From contig NZ_JAMBIZ010000018.1 of assembly GCF_025291715.1 (NCBI RefSeq), positions 1-64,000 of the forward strand: DNA of 64,000 nt. Reading direction: 5' to 3'. Positions within the stretch are counted from its first letter, which is position 1, and every line of letters begins with the position of its first letter. The notes under the pieces are model-generated. The model searched no databases. It had not been told where the DNA came from and saw only the letters and a program-made list of their open reading frames with translations. Shown one piece after another: positions 42,240 to 50,815 of the stretch. The position numbers were made by a program, and so were the translations under genes. Source of the stretch: Metasolibacillus sp. (GTDB lineage Bacteria > Bacillota > Bacilli > Bacillales_A > Planococcaceae).

Positions 42240-43277
42240 GTGAATTACAAATATACGCAACAATTTCGACAAGCTTTAGTCGAATGGTTTAATCGAGAAA
42301 AAAGAGACTTACCTTGGCGACAGACGACAGAGCCATATCATATATGGGTTTCTGAGGTAATGCTACAGCAAACGCGAGTAGATACTGTTATTCCTTACTA
42401 CAATCGTTTTATTGAGCGCTTCCCAACAGCTGAAACGTTAGCCTATGCACCAGAGCAGGAGCTATTAAAAATGTGGGAAGGCCTAGGATATTATTCAAGA
42501 GCACGCAATTTACAGGCTGGTGTACGTGAAGTTGTTGAAACGTATAATAGTGTTGTACCTGATAATCGTGCAGATATTTCAAAATTAAAAGGTGTAGGAC
42601 CTTATACAGCAGGAGCAATTTTAAGCATCGCATATGGCAAACCAGAGCATGCGGTTGACGGTAATGTAATGCGTGTTTTGAGTAGGGTGCTACATATTAA
42701 AGAGGATATCGCTTTACCAAAAACGCGCAAAGTGTTTGAGGAGGCAGTTGATTTTTTAATTGATCCAGAAAATGCCTCATCCTTTAATCAAGGATTAATG
42801 GAGCTAGGTGCACTAATTTGCACGCCAACATCTCCTAAATGCTTATTATGTCCAGTACGTGACTATTGTATAGCCTTTGAAGCAGGAGATGCGGCACAAT
42901 TGCCAATTAAAACGAAAAAAATAAAAATGAAGCAGCTCGAATTGGATGTAGCTGTTATACAAAATACCAAGGGTCATTATTTATTAGAGCAGCGACCAGC
43001 GGAAGGATTGCTCGCAAATATGTGGCAATTTCCGATGGTGGAGCGTAATAAAGAAAGCATTGATGAAAAATATAATGTAGCAATAGAAGCAAAAAAGCCT
43101 TTAATGCAGTTCAAGCATGTGTTTTCACATTTAACATGGCATATTGATAGCTATTCTGCAACAGTAAAGGAAACAGGCATTTTAGGTGAACATGTACAAT
43201 GGTTTACAAAGGAGCAAATTGCTCAGTTACCAATGCCTGTTCCAATGCTAAAAATTTGGTCGCAGGTTGACGTATAA
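42240..43277 (+). CDS. mutY: A/G-specific adenine glycosylase MutY
   Basis: A 345-residue base-excision enzyme removing adenine opposite 8-oxoguanine. Catalytic Glu39 (SEVMLQQT), helix-hairpin-helix LKGVGPYTAGAILSIAYG, Asp140 (HAVDGNVMRV), [4Fe-4S] cysteines 194, 201, 204 and 210 (spacing 6-2-5), and a C-terminal NUDIX-like recognition domain are all present. It starts with GTG after GGAGG. Position next to yfhP and a SASP-like gene matches B. subtilis yfhP-yfhQ-sspE. Confidence 0.93.
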   Translation: MNYKYTQQFRQALVEWFNREKRDLPWRQTTEPYHIWVSEVMLQQTRVDTVIPYYNRFIERFPTAETLAYAPEQELLKMWEGLGYYSRARNLQAGVREVVETYNSVVPDNRADISKLKGVGPYTAGAILSIAYGKPEHAVDGNVMRVLSRVLHIKEDIALPKTRKVFEEAVDFLIDPENASSFNQGLMELGALICTPTSPKCLLCPVRDYCIAFEAGDAAQLPIKTKKIKMKQLELDVAVIQNTKGHYLLEQRPAEGLLANMWQFPMVERNKESIDEKYNVAIEAKKPLMQFKHVFSHLTWHIDSYSATVKETGILGEHVQWFTKEQIAQLPMPVPMLKIWSQVDV

Positions 43278-43323
43278 ATCATTTTTTCGTGCGCACAATA
43301 ATGAACACGGAGGTGATTTAAAG

Positions 43324-43494
43324 ATGAAACGCAATCGTCAAAACAATGAGCAAGGGAAAAACCAAAACCCAATGCAACGTGAGGAATTCGCTGCAGAGCC
43401 AGATTTCCGCGAAATGGAAAAAAACAATCAATATGCTGGTAAACAGCAACCAAAGAAAAACTTCGATAACGAAAACAACGAAGAAACAAAATAG
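43324..43494 (+). CDS. Gamma-type small acid-soluble spore protein candidate
   Basis: A 56-residue, very hydrophilic N/Q/E/K-rich protein. EEFAAEPDF then KNNQYAGKQQ loosely echoes the EFASE and KQNQQSAGQQ repeats of SspE, and the gene sits exactly where sspE lies in B. subtilis, between mutY and the yga genes. If correct, it is a spore amino-acid store cut by GPR protease. Only one repeat-like unit is visible, so it is short for the family. GGAGGTG precedes the ATG by eight to nine bases. Assignment rests mainly on position and composition. Confidence 0.55.
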   Translation: MKRNRQNNEQGKNQNPMQREEFAAEPDFREMEKNNQYAGKQQPKKNFDNENNEETK

Positions 43495-43496
43495 TT

Positions 43497-43549
43497 ATAA
43501 AGGGATGGCGAAAAAGCAGAAATTTAACTGCTTTTTCACATCCCTTTTT
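43497..43549 (+). terminator. Terminator of the SASP-like gene
   Basis: AAAGGGATG with inner GAAAAAGCAG pairs with CTGCTTTTTC and CATCCCTTT, followed by T residues. Confidence 0.9.
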
Positions 43550-43665
43550 CAATAAATTTGAGTTTTCACACTACACCTTTATGTGAACGATTGCTATAAT
43601 AAAATATGAATGGTACATTATTATAAATTATTGATTGATGGTGGACAAAAAAGGTGGGCTTTGAT

Positions 43666-44211
43666 ATGGCATTACCAGTAGAAGGAGAAACGATACAAAT
43701 ACATAGCTATAAACACAATGGTCGTATCCACCGTATCTGGCAAGAAACGATGGTGTTGAAAGGGACAAAGAACGTTATTATTGGCGCAAATGAAAAAACG
43801 CTCGTAACGGAATCGGATGGACGCACATGGCTGACAAGAGAGCCATCAATTTGTTACTTCCATGCCGAGCATTGGTTTAATATTATTTGTATGCTGCGCG
43901 AAGATGGTGTGTACTATTATTGCAATATGAGTTCACCATTTGTTTATGACAACAAATCCCTTAAATACATCGATTACGATTTGGATGTTAAGGTTTTCCC
44001 AGATATGTCATACACATTACTTGATGAGGACGAGTATGAGGAACATAAAAAGTTAATGGCCTATCCCGAAGTAATTGATAAAATTTTAAAGCGCAATGTA
44101 GCAAAACTAATCAGCTGGATTCAACAGCGCAGAGGCCCGTTTGCGCCAGATTTTATCGAAGTATGGACAAATCGCTATCATCTAAATCGCGAAATTCAAG
44201 GAGAAAAATAA
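43666..44211 (+). CDS. ntdP: Nucleoside tri-/diphosphate phosphatase NtdP (YgaC, DUF402)
   Basis: A 181-residue DUF402 protein nearly collinear with B. subtilis Yga[45 protein letters not shown] and [14 protein letters not shown] are hallmark strands, the acidic residues of which bind divalent metal. The family hydrolyses nucleoside tri- and diphosphates. ATG at 43666 has GGTGGG seven bases upstream; the GTG at 43654 lies in that site. Location between the SASP-like gene and ygaD follows B. subtilis. Confidence 0.92.
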   Translation: MALPVEGETIQIHSYKHNGRIHRIWQETMVLKGTKNVIIGANEKTLVTESDGRTWLTREPSICYFHAEHWFNIICMLREDGVYYYCNMSSPFVYDNKSLKYIDYDLDVKVFPDMSYTLLDEDEYEEHKKLMAYPEVIDKILKRNVAKLISWIQQRRGPFAPDFIEVWTNRYHLNREIQGEK

Positions 44212-44224
44212 GTCATAATGGAAG

Positions 44225-44261
44225 AGAAAGCTTGCCAAAGCATTTTGGCAGGCTTTTCTTT
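44225..44261 (+). terminator. Terminator of ntdP
   Basis: GAAAGCTTGCCAAA pairs with TTTGGCAGGCTTTTC (one G-T pair) around GCAT, followed by T residues. Confidence 0.88.
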
Positions 44262-44313
44262 ATGTGTTTGCTATAATAAATAATTAGGCAATCGAAAAGG
44301 AAGTGGAAAACAT

Positions 44314-46056
44314 TTGGATAGTATGAAAAGATATATGCGCTTTGTGAAGCCATATACTTGGGAATTAATTTTAACGATTATTATCGGTATTTTAAAATTT
44401 GCAATACCGTTATTTATTCCGTTGCTAATACAAATTGTCATTGATGATATTATTGGCTCAAATACGCTGACACAGGTGGAAAAAACAACACAGCTCGTTT
44501 ATTGGCTAGGTGGAACATTAATCGTGTTCTTTATTATTCGACCACCAATTGAATATTATCGCCAATATTTTGCGCAAAATGTCAGCAATAAAGTGTTATT
44601 TGATATACGGAAGGAATTGTATACACATTTACAAAAGCTGAGCTTAAAGTATTATTCCAATACAAGAGCAGGAGAAGTTATTTCGCGCATTATTAATGAT
44701 GTAGAGCAAACGAAAAACTTCATCATGATAGGGCTGATGAACTTATGGTTGGACCTAGTAACTATTTTAATTGCAGTAGCAATCATGTTAACGTTGGATG
44801 TTAAGCTAACGTTAGTCGCGTTAATTTCGTTTCCACTCTATGCTTTCAGCGTCAAATACTTCTTCGGCAAATTGCGTGATTTAACGCGCAAACGCTCGCA
44901 GGCTTTAGCAGGAGTGCAAAGCTATTTACATGAACGTGTAGCAGGGATTAGCATTATTAAAAGCTTTACATTAGAGCGCCATGAGCAAAAAATATTTGAT
45001 GAGACGAATGGAGAATTTTTAGATAAGGCGTTAGATCATTCAAGATGGAATGCAAAATCATTTGCAGTTGTCAATACGATTACGGATATGGCTCCGTTGT
45101 TAGTCATTGGATACGCAGGCTATCAGGTAATACATGACAATTTGTCGCTTGGGGTAATGGTCGCATTTATTGCCTATATTGAACGTTTATATGGACCGCT
45201 GCGTCGACTTGTCAGCTCATCGACAACGTTGACACAGTCGATTGCATCGATGGATCGCGTTTTCGAGTTATTTGATGAAAAATACGATATTGTTGATCAA
45301 AAAGAGGCTCAACCTTTAAAAAATGTAGCAGGACAAGTGACATTTCAAGATGTTGTTTTTCGCTATGAGGATGAAGGAGAAAATGTTTTACAAAATATTA
45401 ATTTTAATATTCAAGCAGGCGAAACGGCAGCCTTTGTCGGTATGAGTGGTGGTGGTAAATCAACAATTGTCAGCTTAATCTCAAGATTTTATGATGTCCA
45501 ATCAGGTGCTGTTGTAATTGATGGCAAGGATGTTCAAGAGGTGACATTAGAATCGTTACGCTCCCAAATTGGTATCGTGTTACAGGACAATATTTTATTT
45601 AGCGATTCAGTCAGACATAATATTTTAATGGGCAAGCCAGATGCGACGGAGGAAGAAATTATTGCAGCGGCTAAGGCGGCAAACGCGCATGATTTTATTA
45701 TGAATTTGCCAAATGGCTATAACACACAAGTAGGCGAGCGTGGTGTCAAGCTATCTGGAGGACAAAAACAGCGTATTGCTATCGCGCGTGTATTTTTGAA
45801 AAATCCACCTATACTCGTACTAGATGAGGCAACATCAGCGCTGGATTTAGAAAGTGAAGCGTTAATTCAAGAATCGCTAGAACGCTTAGCACATAACCGT
45901 ACAACGATTATTATCGCACACCGTTTATCAACGATTACACATGCGGATAAAATTTTCGTTATCGAGCATGGACAACTTGTTGAGGAAGGCAATCATGAGC
46001 AGCTGATGGAGCAGCAAGGAGCTTATTATAATTTGTTCCAAGTGCAGAAATTATAG
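44314..46056 (+). CDS. ygaD: ABC exporter YgaD
   Basis: A 580-residue half transporter with a six-helix membrane domain (1-315) and an ATPase domain: Walker [10 protein letters not shown], signature LSGGQKQR, Walker [12 protein letters not shown] and H-loop IAHR. Length and locus match B. subtilis YgaD, of the lipid A/multidrug exporter class. It starts with TTG after GGAAGTGG; an ATG three codons on is an alternative. It is paralogous to the exporter at 16400 (both begin with a basic KPYTW/KPHKR-like tail before helix one). Substrate unknown. Confidence 0.87.
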   Translation: MDSMKRYMRFVKPYTWELILTIIIGILKFAIPLFIPLLIQIVIDDIIGSNTLTQVEKTTQLVYWLGGTLIVFFIIRPPIEYYRQYFAQNVSNKVLFDIRKELYTHLQKLSLKYYSNTRAGEVISRIINDVEQTKNFIMIGLMNLWLDLVTILIAVAIMLTLDVKLTLVALISFPLYAFSVKYFFGKLRDLTRKRSQALAGVQSYLHERVAGISIIKSFTLERHEQKIFDETNGEFLDKALDHSRWNAKSFAVVNTITDMAPLLVIGYAGYQVIHDNLSLGVMVAFIAYIERLYGPLRRLVSSSTTLTQSIASMDRVFELFDEKYDIVDQKEAQPLKNVAGQVTFQDVVFRYEDEGENVLQNINFNIQAGETAAFVGMSGGGKSTIVSLISRFYDVQSGAVVIDGKDVQEVTLESLRSQIGIVLQDNILFSDSVRHNILMGKPDATEEEIIAAAKAANAHDFIMNLPNGYNTQVGERGVKLSGGQKQRIAIARVFLKNPPILVLDEATSALDLESEALIQESLERLAHNRTTIIIAHRLSTITHADKIFVIEHGQLVEEGNHEQLMEQQGAYYNLFQVQKL

Positions 46057-46093
46057 AGGGGAGCCACTGTAAGGCTGAGGAGGATAGTATCAT

Positions 46094-46191
46094 ATGAAAA
46101 AGACAATATGTTGATTTTTTATGTATACGAAGATGCTATTGAAAATATAGAAGTTGATGCTTCGATTAAGGAAGCGTTGAATGGCTTGTGA
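46094..46191 (+). pseudogene. Broken small gene (frameshift after the start)
   Basis: A strong GAGGAGG site precedes an ATG that opens only six codons (MKKTIC, stop). In another frame the same DNA reads EKDNMLIFYVYEDAIENIEV and on to ASIKEALNGL before TGA at 46191, which looks protein-like. One lost base after the start would explain both. The family is not recognised. Confidence 0.35.
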
Positions 46192-46210
46192 CATTACGAA
46201 TAAATTAGCT

Positions 46211-46249
46211 AACAAAAAGTTGCGGGGAATTTCCCTGCAACTTTTTGTT
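46211..46249 (+). terminator. Strong hairpin terminator
   Basis: AACAAAAAGTTGCGGGGAA pairs with TTTCCCTGCAACTTTTTGTT almost perfectly, with a T-rich right arm. It ends the short broken frame or ygaD read-through. Confidence 0.8.
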
Positions 46250-46265
46250 ATGAGAGGTGGAGCGA

Positions 46266-46610
46266 ATGGAATTAATAGAGCTAAATGATTTGATTGATAG
46301 CGCTGTTTATGAGTTTTGTTGCGCAGTATATTACAATGATTTGGAAAATAGAAGTCATTGGAATGCCAATTCGCTCTTTGTGAAATGGGAGGAATTTGGT
46401 GTACTTGCTCCTTATTTAGATATGGTTTTTCCACATTATCATTATTTTGGTCCACAAAAAATTAGATTGTTGGAGTGGGAGAAGGTGAAAGAACTTTATT
46501 TTGCTTCAAATAATCAACATACACTGATGTCAAACTTTTTTGTAGGCATTGATCAATGGCTTGCGAAAGAAAACAATAGCGCAGAGTATTTTTGGATTTT
46601 AGGTGTGTAA
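46266..46610 (+). CDS. Hypothetical small soluble protein
   Basis: A 114-residue protein, rich in W, Y, F and acidic residues, starting MELIELNDLIDSAVYEFC and ending AEYFWILGV. I do not recognise it. ATG at 46266 is preceded by GAGGTG at six bases. Between two strong terminators, so it is a single-gene unit. Composition resembles immunity-type or SMI1-like proteins, but no motif proves this. Confidence 0.55.
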   Translation: MELIELNDLIDSAVYEFCCAVYYNDLENRSHWNANSLFVKWEEFGVLAPYLDMVFPHYHYFGPQKIRLLEWEKVKELYFASNNQHTLMSNFFVGIDQWLAKENNSAEYFWILGV

Positions 46611-46613
46611 TTT

Positions 46614-46653
46614 AAAAAGACGCTTGGAGTGATTTTACTCTAAGCGTCTTTTT
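46614..46653 (+). terminator. Terminator after the hypothetical gene
   Basis: AAAAAGACGCTT pairs with AAGCGTCTTTTT, with inner GAGT/ACTC pairing. Confidence 0.9.
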
Positions 46654-46720
46654 ACCAATGAAGAGTAGGAAATAAAATTATTTTAAGCTAGACATTTACA
46701 ATTTTTTAAAATAAAATAAA

Positions 46721-46736
46721 GATTGATTAATCAATC
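46721..46736. promoter_or_regulatory. 16-bp perfect palindrome before the MFS gene
   Basis: GATTGATTAATCAATC is a perfect inverted repeat 22 bases before the start codon at 46759. Its position suits an operator for a dimeric repressor, but no regulator gene is adjacent. Confidence 0.5.
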
Positions 46737-46758
46737 AATTTATTGGTGAGGTATTTTT

Positions 46759-48021
46759 ATGAAAAATATAGCAAGATTAAAAAAAGAAAAGTATCATCTA
46801 TGGGCGTTTCCAATAAGTAAGCTTATCTCTTCATTTGGTGCGCTTGTTTATGCCTTTGCAATGAGCTTGTATATTTTACAGCAAACAGGCTCTGCTACAA
46901 GCTTTGCATTAAGCTTGATTTGCAGTGTAATTCCACGCGCACTTGTAGCGCCATTTGCAGGGTACATGGCGGATAATTGCTCAAGAAAAGCGATTGTACT
47001 TACAGGACAAATAACAATTATAATAGCGATTAGTGGATTGTTGAGCGTTAGTTTAGTAGTAGGATTATCTCCCTTAGCAATATACATAACGACGATTATT
47101 ACATCTATTGCTTCTCAATTTTTAAGCATCGCATTGAGCGCCTCTATTACAAAGCTTTTCAATGCAGAAAACGTCCAAAGAGCGATGTCCTTTAATCAAA
47201 TTGCCATCTCCTTATCTTCAATCGCTAGCCCAGTCATTGCAGGTATACTGTACGGCTATATATCAATGGCTGTATTTTTAACTGTTTATATTGGAACAAC
47301 AACGCTGGCAGTAGCGCTAAATGCAACGATGGATTTTCATTTATTTGCAGCAAAAACAGAAGAGCATTTGAAAGAATCGATATGGCAAAGCATGAGAATG
47401 GGGGTTATTTATTTAAAATCACAGCCGCTTATTTTACCAATGCTTTGGGTTGTCTTTGTGAATAATTTTTTATTTGGTGCCTTTAACATAGGTTACTCTT
47501 ATACACTTATTGAAATTTTGCAAATGCAAACACAGCATTTTGGTTTGACAGAGGCAGCATATGCTATAGGGATGCTGTTGATGTCCATTTGGCTATCAGC
47601 ACCGAAAAGAGCAGTGAAGTTCCCTGTTTTAGTAGCAAAGCGTTGTATGATAGGCATGGGAATAACGATGATGGGGGTTACACTTCCATTGTTTTTTGAA
47701 ATTTCTTATATAAGCGTTGTTATCTACTATATGGTGCTAATGTTTGCGATTGGACTATTAGAGCTTTTAGTCAATATACCGTTACAGGTGATGCTACAAA
47801 AAGCTGTTGATGATGAGTTTAAGGGGCGTATTTTTTCGTTAACTGAAACAATGTCAATGGCATTGATGCCACTTGGAAGTGTTGTGTATGGCTATCTTTA
47901 TGATGTATTCCCCGCCCAATGGATATTTATTATTTCTAGTTTATTGTTAATAAGTGTTATTATTATTTTAATAAAACCATCCTATATTCACAAAGCTCAT
48001 CCAGAGTTAAGCAATGTATGA
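46759..48021 (+). CDS. MFS transporter (MefA/MFS_3-like)
   Basis: A 420-residue twelve-helix transporter starting FPISKLISSFGALVYAFAMS, with RALVAPFAGYMADNCSRKAIVL as motif A region. The layout fits the MFS_3/MefA group, which includes macrolide exporters and siderophore exporters. The ribosome site GGTGAGG is modest. The next gene starts 36 bases on and its frame overlaps this stop. A decayed copy of this gene's last 30 or so bases lies at 48505. Substrate unknown; the palindrome upstream suggests induction by a ligand-responsive regulator elsewhere. Confidence 0.78.
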   Translation: MKNIARLKKEKYHLWAFPISKLISSFGALVYAFAMSLYILQQTGSATSFALSLICSVIPRALVAPFAGYMADNCSRKAIVLTGQITIIIAISGLLSVSLVVGLSPLAIYITTIITSIASQFLSIALSASITKLFNAENVQRAMSFNQIAISLSSIASPVIAGILYGYISMAVFLTVYIGTTTLAVALNATMDFHLFAAKTEEHLKESIWQSMRMGVIYLKSQPLILPMLWVVFVNNFLFGAFNIGYSYTLIEILQMQTQHFGLTEAAYAIGMLLMSIWLSAPKRAVKFPVLVAKRCMIGMGITMMGVTLPLFFEISYISVVIYYMVLMFAIGLLELLVNIPLQVMLQKAVDDEFKGRIFSLTETMSMALMPLGSVVYGYLYDVFPAQWIFIISSLLLISVIIILIKPSYIHKAHPELSNV

Positions 48022-48056
48022 AAGCATACGTATCAATTAATAAGGGAGGAGTTGCT

Positions 48057-48392
48057 TTGAGCAAACTAAAAATCTTAATTAGTATTTGTGCTGCCTGTGT
48101 ATTGGTAGCAAGCTGCTCTACCTCTTCTCCTGATTGGGCTTATAATTTTGTTGTTTGGAATGACTTTATGTATGTGGTAAGCGATGAATATACAGAGAAT
48201 ATAGGTGGTGTAATAGGTGAAGTCACTAAATTTTCTGACTCAGAAGGTATTTATTTTGGGAACTTTTCGAATAAGTTTAAAGAAGGAACTAAATATTATG
48301 AAGTGGAGGGTGTTGGTACAGATGTATCCATAGCCATTGAGGAAGGCTCTCGATACAGGATTGCATATCGAAATGGAGAATATAAGAAGTAG
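48057..48392 (+). CDS. Small lipoprotein, unknown
   Basis: A 111-residue exported protein. Residues 1-20 (LSKLKILISICAACVLVASC in the reading frame, TTG start) are a lipoprotein signal with lipobox VASC; the remainder (about 90 residues) contains a W/Y-rich patch and a beta-type segment FYVVSDEY-like through YEVEGVGTDVSIAIEEG. TTG at 48057 is eight bases after GGGAGGAG and preferred to the ATG at 48018, which would bury the signal. It is probably co-transcribed with the MFS pump. Similar short lipoproteins have no known role. Confidence 0.65.
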   Translation: MSKLKILISICAACVLVASCSTSSPDWAYNFVVWNDFMYVVSDEYTENIGGVIGEVTKFSDSEGIYFGNFSNKFKEGTKYYEVEGVGTDVSIAIEEGSRYRIAYRNGEYKK

Positions 48393-48504
48393 ATTGTTAT
48401 AAAAGTACAGCAATTAAAATTTCCTCCCTATAATTTTGACAAATGATTTTACATTGCCATTTCTCTTAATTCAAAGTGAATATTTATTAATCCGAAATTT
48501 ATTT

Positions 48505-48555
48505 TTAATAATCGTTATTATTATTTTAATAAAGTAGCCTTCTATTCAAAACATT
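48505..48555 (+). pseudogene. Decayed duplicate of the MFS gene 3' end
   Basis: The frame reads LIIVIIILIK, stop, PSIQN, parallel to LISVIIILIKPSYIHK at the end of the MFS gene, and the first 28-30 bases match its DNA almost exactly apart from two or three changes. This suggests a tandem duplication that has since degenerated. Low complexity of the segment lowers certainty. Confidence 0.4.
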
Positions 48556-48610
48556 TATATAAAATAAAATACTCATAGAATAGCAAGGTTATTATAGTTA
48601 GGATGTGAAA

Positions 48611-48643
48611 TTCGAAATCTTAAAAGTGATTTCGGATTTTTTT
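48611..48643 (+). terminator. Terminator upstream of the dipeptide operon
   Basis: TCGAAATC pairs with GATTTCGG around eight bases (last pair G-T) and is followed by seven T. The gene-free stretch 48393-48782 holds only this, the decayed MFS tail, and a partial CodY-like AATTTTCTG at 48662. Confidence 0.65.
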
Positions 48644-48782
48644 GTAGAATAATAATTACAGAATTTTCTGTACAAGGAATGTAAAATCGAATATATTATA
48701 AATTAACAAACTATTCGAAATAATGAATGCGGTTTCGAAACGATTGGTAACAGTTTTATTTTGACAACGAGGGGGCAGCTAG

Positions 48783-49826
48783 ATGAGCCGAAAACAAATT
48801 CTTGAAGTGAGAGATTTAGAAACAAGCTTCTTTACTGACGATGGGAGAATTGCTGCTGTTGACCATATTAGCTTTTCTGTAGAGGAAGGTGAAATTCTAG
48901 CTATCGTAGGAGAGTCTGGCTGTGGCAAAAGCGTTACATCACTATCAATTATGGGGCTAGTACCAAGTCCACCAGGGAAAATTACGAATGGTGAAATTTT
49001 ATTGGATGGCAAAAACTTAGCTACTCTTTCTGAAAGAGAAATGCGACGGATTAGAGGGAAGGATGTCGCAATGATATTTCAGGAGCCAATGACCTCTTTA
49101 AATCCATTATTTACAATTGGCAATCAAATGACAGAGGCAATACGTATTCATCATAAAAAATGGACAAAAAAGCAAGTACAGGAACGTGCAGTTGAAATGA
49201 TGAAGCTAGTAGGCTTACCACGCGCAGAGGAATTGCTCAAGGAGTATCCCCATCAATTATCTGGCGGGATGAGACAAAGGGTAATGATTGCGATGGCACT
49301 TGTTTGCGATCCGAAGGTATTGATAGCAGATGAGCCAACAACGGCATTAGACGTAACAATCCAAGCGCAAATTTTAAAGTTGATGAAAGAATTAAATACA
49401 AGATTACAAACAGCTGTTTTGTTAATTACACACGATTTAGGCGTTGTCGCTGAAACATGCGAGCGCGTTATTGTGATGTACGCTGGACAAATTGTAGAGC
49501 AAGCACCTGTCCAAGAAATTTTTGAAAATCCGCAGCATCCATATACAAAAGGGCTAATTCAATCAGTACCCGATATGCGCTATAAAAAGGATGCACTTTA
49601 TTCCATTCCGGGCAATGTACCAAAGCCTGGCTCCATTCAACAAGGCTGCCGTTTTGCACCACGCTGTGAGTATGCATTCGAACGTTGTCATATGGAAAAC
49701 CCAGCGCTTTATAGCAAATCAGAGGTGCATACAGCACGCTGCTTTTTATTAGATGAGGCTGTTGAAGGAGCGTTTCATGTGGAGATAGGGGGACAGATTG
49801 ATGGCGAACGTACTGTTGAAAGTTGA
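48783..49826 (+). CDS. dppD: Dipeptide/oligopeptide ABC ATP-binding protein (DppD/OppD type)
   Basis: A 347-residue ATPase: Walker A GESGCGKS, signature LSGGMRQR, Walker B LIADEPTTALD, H-loop THD, and a C-terminal oligo_HPY cysteine region (GCRFAPRCEYAFERCHMENP) typical of peptide importers. First gene of the operon D-F-A-B-C. The ATG follows GAGGGGG by seven bases. The AATTTTCTG upstream is a weak hint of CodY control, which applies to dpp in B. subtilis. Confidence 0.88.
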   Translation: MSRKQILEVRDLETSFFTDDGRIAAVDHISFSVEEGEILAIVGESGCGKSVTSLSIMGLVPSPPGKITNGEILLDGKNLATLSEREMRRIRGKDVAMIFQEPMTSLNPLFTIGNQMTEAIRIHHKKWTKKQVQERAVEMMKLVGLPRAEELLKEYPHQLSGGMRQRVMIAMALVCDPKVLIADEPTTALDVTIQAQILKLMKELNTRLQTAVLLITHDLGVVAETCERVIVMYAGQIVEQAPVQEIFENPQHPYTKGLIQSVPDMRYKKDALYSIPGNVPKPGSIQQGCRFAPRCEYAFERCHMENPALYSKSEVHTARCFLLDEAVEGAFHVEIGGQIDGERTVES

Positions 49827-50769
49827 GAATTTGACGAAGTATTTTCCGATTCGAGCTGGAATGCTAGCTCGCAAAGTAGGGGATGTCAAGGCAGTCAACG
49901 ACATATCATTTGAAGTATACGAGGGAGAAACATTAGGAATTGTAGGAGAGTCTGGTTGTGGAAAGTCAACAACAGGGCGTGTTATTATGCGCCTGCACGA
50001 GCCAACAAGTGGAAAAGTTACATTTGATGGTGTTGAATTGACTTCCTTATCAAATGAGGAAATGCGCAAGGCGCGACGCGATATTCAAATGGTGTTTCAA
50101 GACCCATATGCGTCGCTAAACCCGCGTCACACGATAGAAAAAATTTTGGAGGAGCCGTTAATTGTGCATGGAATTGGCACAGCTGAGGAGCGGCGACGCA
50201 AAGTGATTGAATACTTAGAAGTAGTTGGTTTAAGCGCCTATCATGCAAAGCGTTATCCACATCAATTTAGCGGTGGTCAACGTCAGCGTATCGGTATTGC
50301 AAGAGCCTTAATGACAAATCCGAAGCTGATTATTGCGGATGAGCCCGTATCAGCGCTAGATGTATCCATTCAGGCACAAGTTTTAAATTTAATGCAAAAG
50401 CTGCAAGAAGATTTAAAACTCACATATATTTTTATTGCACATGATTTAGGAGTTGTTCGTCATATTAGTGATCGCGTCGGTGTGATGTATCTTGGGAGAA
50501 TGGTAGAGCTCGCAAATAGTGAGGATTTATATGCAGAGCCATTGCACCCCTATTCGCAAGCACTATTATCTGCTGTGCCAATTCCAGACCCTAATTATGA
50601 GCGTGAGCAAGTTATTTTAACAGGGGATATTCCTAGTCCTTCAAATCCGCCAACTGGCTGTGCTTTTCATACGCGTTGCCCAATGGCGATGGATATTTGT
50701 AAGCAGCAGGTTCCACAGTTTAAGGAAGCTAAAACAGGTCATTCTGTTGCCTGTCATTTGTATGAATGA
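49801..50769 (+). CDS. dppF: Dipeptide/oligopeptide ABC ATP-binding protein (DppF/OppF type)
   Basis: A 322-residue ATPase partner of the previous gene: Walker A GESGCGKS, FQDPYASLNPR (typical of the F subunit), signature FSGGQRQR, Walker B IIADEPVSALD, and the C-terminal GCAFHTRCPMAMDIC block. Its start (ATG after AGGGGGA) lies inside the end of dppD, a 26-base overlap giving coupled translation. Confidence 0.88.
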   Translation: MANVLLKVENLTKYFPIRAGMLARKVGDVKAVNDISFEVYEGETLGIVGESGCGKSTTGRVIMRLHEPTSGKVTFDGVELTSLSNEEMRKARRDIQMVFQDPYASLNPRHTIEKILEEPLIVHGIGTAEERRRKVIEYLEVVGLSAYHAKRYPHQFSGGQRQRIGIARALMTNPKLIIADEPVSALDVSIQAQVLNLMQKLQEDLKLTYIFIAHDLGVVRHISDRVGVMYLGRMVELANSEDLYAEPLHPYSQALLSAVPIPDPNYEREQVILTGDIPSPSNPPTGCAFHTRCPMAMDICKQQVPQFKEAKTGHSVACHLYE

Positions 50770-50815
50770 TAGGTAGCGATGATATATAGATATATAACAT
50801 TTAGGAGGGGTTCAT

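Noticed and set aside
48662..48676. CodY box before the dipeptide operon
   Set aside because: Only the left half (AATTTTCTG) agrees with the consensus; four mismatches in total.
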